A DNA stretch of 21,002 nt. Source: JBKHBT01 sp046542255. Its GTDB lineage: Bacteria > UBP14 > UBA6098 > JBKHBT01. A program made the translations under genes and the position numbers. This document shows, in pieces, positions 7,614 through 14,283 of this stretch. The notes under the pieces are model-generated. The model was not told the origin of the DNA. It saw only the letters and a program-made list of their open reading frames with translations, and searched no databases. Every line of letters starts with the position of its first letter. Position 1 is the stretch's first letter. The stretch spans positions 1 to 21,002 of the forward strand of contig JBKHBT010000058.1 of assembly GCA_046542255.1 (NCBI GenBank), written 5' to 3'.

Positions 7614-9254
7614 ATGTTCAGGTTTGAAAAGCTCGATGAGAATATACGTTTTCTATTGCTCCATGTAAAAAGCCAGGTCGAACAATCGATGGATGCCCTG
7701 GATTCACCCGAAGAAGTCAACATATCTCGCCTACAAAGCCGTGAAACTTACATCGATTACCTAAAAAATATCATAATGAAAAAATCCTTCGGACGCATCC
7801 TGGATCTATCGGGCGAAGATGAACCTATTGTCGCTCTTATGATGAGCCTTAATACAATCGTTAATAATTTGGAGAGAATTGGCGACTATACAGTTAATAT
7901 TATAAGCCAAACCGATCATTTCAAGTCCTTCGACACGATAAAACAATTCGACTATAAACGCTACTACGATAAGATATTTCTTGCCTTCGAACATATTAGG
8001 CCTGGCCTTTTTAAGGGTGACATGGATAGCGCATTGAAAATCTGTGAATGCGAAGCTATCATCGATGAGTACTACAAGGATGACATCGGCTCGGTTCTTC
8101 ATAAGCTGCGTGAAAACAATCCGCCAGAGGATCTCATAACTACCCTATTTATACTGAGATACCTCGAAAGATTAGGCGATTCATTACTTAATATCGGGGA
8201 AGCAATAATATCGGGCCTGGTCGGCGATAAATTGAGAATCTCGCAATATGTTGCACTCAAGCAGGTTATGGACCTGGAGAAAAATTTCATGCTTAAAGGA
8301 ATTGGCGGAGAAACATCATCCGGAGCAAGTATCGGAAAGGTCATTCCTGAAGATGAAGATGCATATCAAGAGAATAAACCCGAAACGATATTCAAAGAAG
8401 GCAAATTAACGAAACTAATAGAAGAAAAAGAATGCCTCGAAATGTGGCATGATATATTCCCGGGCCTTACGCCGCGAGTTTTTGGTTTTGAAGAAAACAG
8501 CGATTATGCGATCATCCTAATAGAATTTCTCAAGGGGTTGAACTTTCAGGAGATCGTTCTTGGGCAGGATGATAAGCTATTGACAAAGGCTTTGAGCGGC
8601 ATTTTCCAAACTCTGAATTCTGTCTGGACAAAAACAAAAATTAAAGAGTCTGCTAATGCGAAATTTATTGCCCAGCTAGAAAAAAGGCTCGATGATGTTT
8701 ATCGTGTCCATCCTTCTTTCGAACTGGAACACAAATCAATCGGGGGGAAGGATGTGCATAATTTAGAAGAGCTAATCGATGAATCATGCAATTATGACGA
8801 AATTCTCAATTCACCCTACTCGGTGATGATTCATGGCGATTTCAATTGCGATAATATAATCTATAATCAAGAGTTGGACCGAATATATTATATCGATGTG
8901 CATCGTTCGAAATATATGGACTATGCGCAGGATATTTCGGTATTTATTATGTCTAATTTCCGGCTGCCATTTGTGGATAATCCCCTTCGCGATAGGATAA
9001 ATACCGTCATTCAAGCATTTCTTGAATTCAGCCGAGACTTTGCTAACAAAAATAATGACAATACCTTTGATGCGCGACTTGCCCTCGGCCTTGTCAGAAG
9101 CTTTATCACATCCACAAGATTCGAGCTAAATCAAGAATTTGCTGACGCTATGTTTTTAAGGGGTCTTTATCTATTGGAAAAATTGAAAGACTTCGGGCCA
9201 GGTAAAAAACCTTTCGAAGAATTCAAATTAGATGAAAATGTTGTTATTTATTGA
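7614..9254 (+). CDS. PhoU-like domain fused to an aminoglycoside-phosphotransferase-type kinase
   Basis: The 546-residue protein has two parts. Residues 1-220 or so resemble PhoU, an all-helical metal-binding regulator. They carry two repeats with the family signatures NNLERIGDYTVNI (about 83-95) and YLERLGDSLLNIGEAI (about 184-199). Residues of about 255-530 resemble APH/choline-kinase phosphotransferases, with the catalytic loop HGDFNCDN (407-414) and the metal-binding IDVHRS (Asp428) followed by MDYAQDISVF. Both catalytic Asp positions are present, so an ATP-dependent small-molecule kinase is likely; its substrate is unknown. No good Shine-Dalgarno is seen, and the start lies 3 nt after the amphi-Trp stop, which suggests translational coupling. 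The fusion implies that phosphate or metal sensing may control the kinase, which is inference. I find no internal stop or frameshift, so it reads as one polypeptide. Confidence 0.85.
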   Translation: MFRFEKLDENIRFLLLHVKSQVEQSMDALDSPEEVNISRLQSRETYIDYLKNIIMKKSFGRILDLSGEDEPIVALMMSLNTIVNNLERIGDYTVNIISQTDHFKSFDTIKQFDYKRYYDKIFLAFEHIRPGLFKGDMDSALKICECEAIIDEYYKDDIGSVLHKLRENNPPEDLITTLFILRYLERLGDSLLNIGEAIISGLVGDKLRISQYVALKQVMDLEKNFMLKGIGGETSSGASIGKVIPEDEDAYQENKPETIFKEGKLTKLIEEKECLEMWHDIFPGLTPRVFGFEENSDYAIILIEFLKGLNFQEIVLGQDDKLLTKALSGIFQTLNSVWTKTKIKESANAKFIAQLEKRLDDVYRVHPSFELEHKSIGGKDVHNLEELIDESCNYDEILNSPYSVMIHGDFNCDNIIYNQELDRIYYIDVHRSKYMDYAQDISVFIMSNFRLPFVDNPLRDRINTVIQAFLEFSRDFANKNNDNTFDARLALGLVRSFITSTRFELNQEFADAMFLRGLYLLEKLKDFGPGKKPFEEFKLDENVVIY

Positions 9255-9266
9255 TATGGAGGAAAG

Positions 9267-10148
9267 ATGAAAATTGGTGTTATTGGAGTAATCGGTGGTT
9301 GGTCATCCGAGACCCTTGCAGATAAATTCGAAAAAAAAACAGGTACGAGAATATTAGTAGACCTGGGCGAAATTTATTTCGATTCCGAAAAATCGAGTGT
9401 TTTCTATAAGAATCTCGATTTGATGGCTCTGGATGCTCTCGTAGTAAAAAAAGCAGGCAGTTTCTATAGCCCCGACCTTCTCGAAAGGCTCGAAATACTC
9501 AGCTATCTTGAAGAAAAGGGCCTTACGATATTCTCTCTGCCTAATGCCATAAAGCAGTGTGTCGATAGGCTATCCTGCACGCTCATTCTCCAAGCAGGAG
9601 GGATCCCAATACCGCCGACTGTAATAACTGAATCTATCGATAAGGCTCTGGATACTGTCAAAAGATTCGGCAAAGTTGTTTTCAAGCCTTTATACACTTC
9701 CAAAGCTCGCGGCATGGAAGTTTACACAAGCGATGATGAAGACCTAAAAGAGAAAATCGAGGATTATAAAAATTCTGGAAATAAGGTATTGTATATTCAA
9801 AAATTCCTGAATCTCCCCGGGCAGGACCTTGGTATGGCTTTTCTCGGTGGGAAATACATAGCAACCTATGCAAGAGTAGCAGGTAAGAACTCATGGAATA
9901 CCACCACAAGAAGCGGCGGTAAATACGAACCTTTCGAGCCGGATGAGAATTTAATAGAAATAGCACACAAAGCACAGTCTCTTTTCGGACTGGATTTTAC
10001 TTCGGTCGATATTGTCGAGACAGAAGATGGCCCTATGGTTTTTGAGGTCTCGGCTTTCGGAGGTTTCAGAGGATTGAAATCGGCTCATGGAATAGATGCA
10101 GCAGAGCTATATGCCAGCTATGTAATAGAAAAGCTTGAGACATTATGA
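9267..10148 (+). CDS. GAK-system ATP-grasp ligase (RimK-like)
   Basis: The 293-residue cytoplasmic enzyme has an ATP-grasp fold, which joins a carboxylate (through an acyl-phosphate) to an amine or other nucleophile. It shows an N-terminal Rossmann-like start (MKIGVIGVIGG) and the RimK/glutathione-synthetase-like segment NAIKQCVDRLSCTLILQAGG (93-112). The ATP-binding lysine lies in VVFKPLYTSKARGM (137-150), followed by the strand VLYIQKFL. The Mg-binding end SVDIVETEDGPMVFEVSAFGGF runs from 246. In most relatives the last motif is E-V-N; here Asn is replaced by Ser (Ser262). The start is fixed by GGAGG (9259-9263), and the stop overlaps the kinase start in ATGA. Architecture and neighbours match the ATP-grasp member of GAK cassettes. 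Its substrates are unknown; a peptide or carrier-protein tail is one possibility. Confidence 0.87.
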   Translation: MKIGVIGVIGGWSSETLADKFEKKTGTRILVDLGEIYFDSEKSSVFYKNLDLMALDALVVKKAGSFYSPDLLERLEILSYLEEKGLTIFSLPNAIKQCVDRLSCTLILQAGGIPIPPTVITESIDKALDTVKRFGKVVFKPLYTSKARGMEVYTSDDEDLKEKIEDYKNSGNKVLYIQKFLNLPGQDLGMAFLGGKYIATYARVAGKNSWNTTTRSGGKYEPFEPDENLIEIAHKAQSLFGLDFTSVDIVETEDGPMVFEVSAFGGFRGLKSAHGIDAAELYASYVIEKLETL

Positions 10149-11221
10149 ATATAGAAGAATATCTGGAAAAACAAATTCAAAAAGCCGATAGAGAAAAATC
10201 GATAAAGCTCTATTTGGCTGGAATCATAATAGAAGTACTTTCAAATTCAAATGGAATAATCGATGGATTAAGAGACTATTTCTGTGTCTTTATCGCTTCT
10301 GGCGGAGAAAATGCAGATATTACAATCCATGCCATAGAAGACAAGCCACAAAAGCTTAATCTCGATTATACATTGAAAAAGCGCCCTCCTGGGAAAAAGC
10401 CAAAAGAAGAGTTCATCGATACCGATGGAATAAGGGTAGTTAGGAAAATTCGCACCGATATGTTAATCCTATTCGATAAAAATAGAAATCTGATAATCGG
10501 CCCGGCATCGAAGAACCTTAATCAGGTAGTCAATTTCATTAATAATAGATTCATCGAGCGTAAAATCAATGAAGGCCATATTCTGCTTCATGCTGCAGCG
10601 AATTTCAATGGTTCGAACTCTATCGCTATTTGTGGATTTTCCGGCATGGGCAAATCGACTCTGGCTCTTCATCTTATGAGCCGCGGCGCAGGCTTTATCT
10701 CAAATGATAGGCTCTTACTGAAAAAGACTGGAAAGGCGCATCCTATCTATGGAGTTCCTAAATTTCCCCGAATAAATCCCGGCACCATAGTACACAATGA
10801 AGACCTCCATGATATTCTCGATGATGAAGATATCGAGGCATTTCTCGAAATGCCCAAAAGCAAGCTCTGGGATCACGAAGAAAAATACGATGCCTTCATA
10901 GATAAGATTTTTGGAAAAGGCAAATTTCAGCTCGAAGCAGATTGCGATGCTCTTGTAATCCTAAATTGGCACATCAGTAAAGGTAAGACCAAAATCAGCA
11001 AAGTAGTTTTGGAAGAAAGAGAAGCTCTTTTCCCGGCTTTTATGAAAAACCCCGGCCTTTTCTTTATGAGTAAAACAAGCCAGATGCCGGATTTTTCCAA
11101 AGAAAGATATCTTAGATACTTAGAAGGCATGGATATTTTTGAAATCACAGGCAGTATCGATTTCGATAAAGCTGCGGATTATTTCTGGCAATATTTAAAT
11201 TTTTTAGATGAGAACGACTGA
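10145..11221 (+). CDS. HPr-kinase-related P-loop kinase of the GAK system
   Basis: The 358-residue protein has a Walker A loop AICGFSGMGKSTLAL (161-175, Lys170) of the HprK type. LLHAA (147-151) precedes it and SNDRLLL (186-192) follows it, where HprK/P carries its acidic catalytic region, and YGVPKFPRINPG (202-213) comes next. The N-terminal 140 residues show no HprK N-domain that I recognise. True HprK phosphorylates Ser46 of HPr; no HPr gene is present here and GAK relatives are thought to act on something else. The start overlaps the ATP-grasp stop by 4 nt, and the 3' end overlaps the CofD-like start by 14 nt, so translation is probably coupled through the block. The kinase assignment is firm by fold, but its substrate is unknown. 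Confidence 0.86.
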   Translation: MNIEEYLEKQIQKADREKSIKLYLAGIIIEVLSNSNGIIDGLRDYFCVFIASGGENADITIHAIEDKPQKLNLDYTLKKRPPGKKPKEEFIDTDGIRVVRKIRTDMLILFDKNRNLIIGPASKNLNQVVNFINNRFIERKINEGHILLHAAANFNGSNSIAICGFSGMGKSTLALHLMSRGAGFISNDRLLLKKTGKAHPIYGVPKFPRINPGTIVHNEDLHDILDDEDIEAFLEMPKSKLWDHEEKYDAFIDKIFGKGKFQLEADCDALVILNWHISKGKTKISKVVLEEREALFPAFMKNPGLFFMSKTSQMPDFSKERYLRYLEGMDIFEITGSIDFDKAADYFWQYLNFLDEND

Positions 11222-12398
11222 AATAAAACTAACAAAACGAATCAAAATCCCAGATGATATCAAGCTGGAGCGTTATAGAAAAACGCCTGGGCTTGGCCCT
11301 AAGATACTATTTTTTAGCGGTGGTAGCGCATTGAAAGATATTAGCCGGCATCTTATAGAATATACGCATAATTCGATACATCTTATCACAGCATTCGATT
11401 CCGGTGGTTCCAGCACAAAGCTTCGCGATGCCTATGGAATGCTCGCAATCGGGGACCTCAGAAATAGGCTTATGGCATTAGCCGACCAGTCATTGAAAGG
11501 TAATCATGAAGTTTTTCGGCTTTTCTCATATCGATTCTCCAAAGATGCTGATCCAATAGAGCTTTTCGATAGACTGCTCGAAATGTCGAAGGGAAATAAT
11601 GAGCTTATCGAGAATATCGGCGAGCCGATGCAGAGTATCATATGTTCGCATCTAATGCACTTTATCGAGATGATGCAAAAGGATTTCGATTTGAGAGGTG
11701 CAAGTATAGGCAATCTTGTTCTCACCGGCGGCTTTCTGACAAATAATCGTAAAATCGACCCTGTTATCTTCACTTTTTCGAAACTTGTCGAGGCTCGCGG
11801 TATTGTAAAGCCCATAACGTACAAATCCTTACATCTTATTACGGAACTGGAAAATGGCGAGGTACTTATTGGACAACATCTTCTGACCGGAAGAGAAGTC
11901 GAACCTATACAAAGCCCGGTCAAAAATATATATATCAGCAAGAAAAAAGACAGGCCCGAACCTTATCAGATTTCAATCAAACCGGATGTCAAAAAGATGA
12001 TTGAAACAGCCGATTTGATTTGCTATCCAGTCGGCAGCTTCTATTCGAGCGTTCTGGCGAATCTTCTGCTAGACGGTGTTGGCCGGTCAATAAGCAATAA
12101 TGGCTGCCCAAAAATATACATCCCAAATACAAGCCCGGATAAAGAACAAATCGGCCTTAACCTTTTCCAACAGGCCCAAAAAATAATATCGACACTAAAT
12201 AAAAATCAAGATTACTTAATAAATTCCCTTCTAAACTATATCGTCATTGACAGTAAAATCCAATATCCTTTCGAGCTAAAACTGAATAAAATAAAAAAAA
12301 TGGGCATAAAGATTATCGATATTGATTTAATTTCCGAAGAATCGAAGCCTTTTGTCGATCCGGCCAAAACAAATAAGCTTCTTCTATCGCTTAGCTAA
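11208..12398 (+). CDS. CofD-like (2-phospho-L-lactate transferase family) protein of the GAK system
   Basis: The 396-residue member of the CofD/YvcK superfamily shows SGGSAL (37-42), DSGGSSTKLR (64-73) and the IGDLRNRL loop (81-88), all conserved in nucleotide-binding members. Further on are IGNLVLTGGF and the phosphate-binding-like YPVGSFYSS (273-281), with IPNTSPDKEQ after it. CofD moves a phospholactyl group onto Fo in F420 synthesis. No other F420 gene is seen here, and GAK-associated CofD-like proteins form their own family. The ATG lies inside the kinase gene (14-nt overlap), so it depends on coupled translation. It is the last gene of the compact block; the next plus-strand gene starts 158 nt on. 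The likely role is transfer of a phosphorylated group in the same unknown pathway, or a YvcK-like regulatory role. Confidence 0.86.
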   Translation: MRTTEIKLTKRIKIPDDIKLERYRKTPGLGPKILFFSGGSALKDISRHLIEYTHNSIHLITAFDSGGSSTKLRDAYGMLAIGDLRNRLMALADQSLKGNHEVFRLFSYRFSKDADPIELFDRLLEMSKGNNELIENIGEPMQSIICSHLMHFIEMMQKDFDLRGASIGNLVLTGGFLTNNRKIDPVIFTFSKLVEARGIVKPITYKSLHLITELENGEVLIGQHLLTGREVEPIQSPVKNIYISKKKDRPEPYQISIKPDVKKMIETADLICYPVGSFYSSVLANLLLDGVGRSISNNGCPKIYIPNTSPDKEQIGLNLFQQAQKIISTLNKNQDYLINSLLNYIVIDSKIQYPFELKLNKIKKMGIKIIDIDLISEESKPFVDPAKTNKLLLSLS

Positions 12399-12556
12399 AG
12401 ATATTACTTTAACCTTTGAATTAGACATAAGCAATAAAATAATTCATTATAGTAAACAATAACATATTTTTGATAAATATCTAAAAGTGTCGAGCTTTGT
12501 GCCGATTAATTATTCAAATTACAGCAGTTTAACTGAAAAATCATAAGGGAGCAAAA

Positions 12557-12916
12557 ATGTACAAAATCGAGATTGACAAAGCACGAAATTGCCTATTTCT
12601 CACACTCGAAGGCTATATCGATGATGAAACAATAAAAGATGGTGTCGAAGAGCTTTTGAATGAAGCTGATAAACTCGAAAGAGGTTTTACAATCGTCAAT
12701 GATATATCAAAATTCAAGCCCGTATCTTCCAAAAGCGTAGAATATATGAAAAAAGCTCAGCGGGAGCTTTCAAAAAAAGGCGCACGAAGAACATTCAGAG
12801 TCGTTGGCAAATCGGTAGTATCTAAATTACAAATGGATAGAACACAAAAAGAATCCGGCGCAAGCTACAAAACTATAACCGTAGCTACAAAAGAAGAAGC
12901 CCTTAAAGCAATCTAG
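12557..12916 (+). CDS. Small STAS-like (SpoIIAA/SEC14-type) protein
   Basis: This 119-residue soluble protein starts with a strand-turn-strand pattern (MYKIEIDKARNCLFLTLEGY), then an amphipathic helix, and then GFTIVNDISKFKPV (43-56), where the Asp49 region resembles the loop of STAS and lipid-binding SEC14-like folds. A basic helix-rich stretch follows (KAQRELSKKGARRTFRVVGK). The C-terminal ...SYKTITVATKEEALKAI is typical of these small proteins. No catalytic residue is recognised, and a regulatory or ligand-sensing role is only a guess. AAGGGAG (12545-12551) supports the start. No clear promoter lies in the 158-nt gap after the CofD-like gene, so it may be read from the GAK transcript or from an unrecognised promoter. 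A short CAGTTTAACTG dyad lies at 12525-12535. Confidence 0.72.
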   Translation: MYKIEIDKARNCLFLTLEGYIDDETIKDGVEELLNEADKLERGFTIVNDISKFKPVSSKSVEYMKKAQRELSKKGARRTFRVVGKSVVSKLQMDRTQKESGASYKTITVATKEEALKAI

Positions 12917-12965
12917 TTTTGTAAATAATAAACAATTTTTTGCTATAGGCTATGTCAAGCGACAT

Positions 12966-12985
12966 TATCTAATCCTTGTTAGATA
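12966..12985. promoter_or_regulatory. Perfect 7-bp dyad upstream of the efflux promoter
   Basis: TATCTAA (12966-12972) and TTAGATA (12979-12985) form a perfect inverted repeat around TCCTTG. It ends 7 nt before the -35 box of the efflux promoter. The AT-rich arms and the absence of a T-run argue against a terminator. A binding site for a TetR- or MarR-like regulator is plausible; no regulator gene is in the window. Confidence 0.35.
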
Positions 12986-12992
12986 GTTTCAC

Positions 12993-13020
12993 TTGCAATC
13001 AATTTCATTTGGCTTATATT
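12993..13020 (+). promoter_or_regulatory. Promoter of the RND efflux pair
   Basis: TTGCAA (12993-12998), a 16-bp spacer and TATATT (13015-13020) are followed by a leader of about 47 nt. A second dyad, TGTTTA (13020-13025) / TAAACA (13037-13042), overlaps the expected start of transcription, a usual place for a repressor site. Confidence 0.55.
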
Positions 13021-13074
13021 GTTTACCTGTACGGAATAAACAGACCTGATTATGGATAATTTATCGGAGGTAAA

Positions 13075-14283
13075 ATGAAATTGAGAAAAATCATTATTGC
13101 ATCGATCGCAATAGCTATATTAATACTTGGATTTCTATCGATGCGCGGCCTTATGTCTTTTAAGAATCTTCCACAGAGGCATAAGCCTCCCAAAGCAAAA
13201 CGTTTTGTATCTGTCCGTGAAGTTCGATACGGAACTGTCGATAATATAATAACAGAACACGGCAGAATACAGGCATCCGACCAAATCGAACTTGTTACCG
13301 AAGGACAGGGAAGAGTCCAAAAAGGCGATATTGCTCTTAAGGTCGGCGCAAATTTCAAAAAAGGCCAAATTCTCTATAAAATCGATGATACTCAAACAAG
13401 GTTATCTCTCAAGGCATCCAAAAGTGCATTTATGACCAAGCTGGCATCTGTTCTGGCAGAACTGAAGATTGATAATCCAGGCCGCTATGAAATCTGGTAT
13501 AGATATGCCCAATCGATAGATTATGGTAAAACACTTCCCGACATTCCCGAATTTGAAAATGACAAAGAGAAAATGTTTTTCGCATCTCGCGGAATTACTG
13601 CCGATTATTACAATATTCTTGTCAGCGAAGACCGGCTTTCTAAATACAAATATTATGCGCCATTCGATGGAAGCTTTGCAAATGTCTATACCACAGTCGG
13701 CGCGAATGCAAAAATTGGCACTAGAATCGGCAAAATCGTTTCGACCGATTATTATGAATTGCAATTGCCAATATCCGAAAAGGATATCAAATGGCTGAAA
13801 ATCGGCATGAAGGCAAGTATCATAAGCGAAAATGCCGATACTTTCAGTGGCAAAATTCTAAGAATCGGCGAAGTTATAGACCCGAATACCCAATCAATTT
13901 CTATAACTATAGGGATGCCGGGGCGGAAGAATATCTATGATGGCCAATATATGAAGGCAGAAATTTTAGCCAAAGAGATCGAGAATGCTATGCTTCTTCC
14001 AAGAAAAGCAATCTTCGATGGAAATCTGGCATGGGCTGTTGAAGATGGCAAAATCCAGGAAATCGAGCTGGATATCATCAGAACTACAGAGATGAATGCC
14101 ATAATCCGAGGCCCCAATCCAGGCACAAAGATAGTCGATGAGCCGATTACAAATGCAGTATCTGGCATGGAAGTTAATATTATTGGGCAAGATAATCCCA
14201 AAATGTCCCCAAAAGCCGATAAACCATCCAATCAGAGTGAAATGAAATCGGTCGGTGGCAAAGGTGCCGGGAGTTCAAAATGA
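13075..14283 (+). CDS. RND efflux periplasmic adaptor (membrane fusion protein)
   Basis: The 402-residue adaptor would bridge the inner-membrane pump to an outer-membrane channel. It has an N-terminal membrane anchor (IIIASIAIAILILGFLSM, 6-23), no lipobox, and the HlyD-type first half of the lipoyl/barrel-sandwich domain (QIELVTEGQGRVQKGD...VGANFKKGQILYKID). The helical hairpin (about 105-180) includes an atypical DNPGRYEIWYRYAQS stretch. The second lipoyl half is YYAPFDGSFANVYTTVGANAKIG, followed by beta-barrel and membrane-proximal domains to about 370. The C-terminal tail is low-complexity and charged (PKMSPKADKPSNQSEMKS). GGAGG (13066-13070) with a 4-nt gap supports the start. The stop overlaps the pump start in ATGA, so the two are co-translated. 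The exported substrate cannot be inferred, and no TolC-like gene follows. Confidence 0.92.
   Translation: MKLRKIIIASIAIAILILGFLSMRGLMSFKNLPQRHKPPKAKRFVSVREVRYGTVDNIITEHGRIQASDQIELVTEGQGRVQKGDIALKVGANFKKGQILYKIDDTQTRLSLKASKSAFMTKLASVLAELKIDNPGRYEIWYRYAQSIDYGKTLPDIPEFENDKEKMFFASRGITADYYNILVSEDRLSKYKYYAPFDGSFANVYTTVGANAKIGTRIGKIVSTDYYELQLPISEKDIKWLKIGMKASIISENADTFSGKILRIGEVIDPNTQSISITIGMPGRKNIYDGQYMKAEILAKEIENAMLLPRKAIFDGNLAWAVEDGKIQEIELDIIRTTEMNAIIRGPNPGTKIVDEPITNAVSGMEVNIIGQDNPKMSPKADKPSNQSEMKSVGGKGAGSSK

Noticed and set aside
10145..11221. True HPr kinase/phosphorylase of the PTS
   Set aside because: No HPr or PTS gene is nearby, and the N-terminal domain does not look like HprK.
6145..12398. 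F420 cofactor biosynthesis operon, because of the CofD-like gene
   Set aside because: No CofC, CofE, CofG or CofH partner is present, and the neighbours match the GAK set.
12966..12990. Intrinsic terminator after the STAS-like gene
   Set aside because: The stem is all but one A/T pairs and no T-run follows.
12917..13042. Riboswitch or other structured RNA before the efflux genes
   Set aside because: The predicted leader is only about 47 nt, with no recognisable aptamer pattern.
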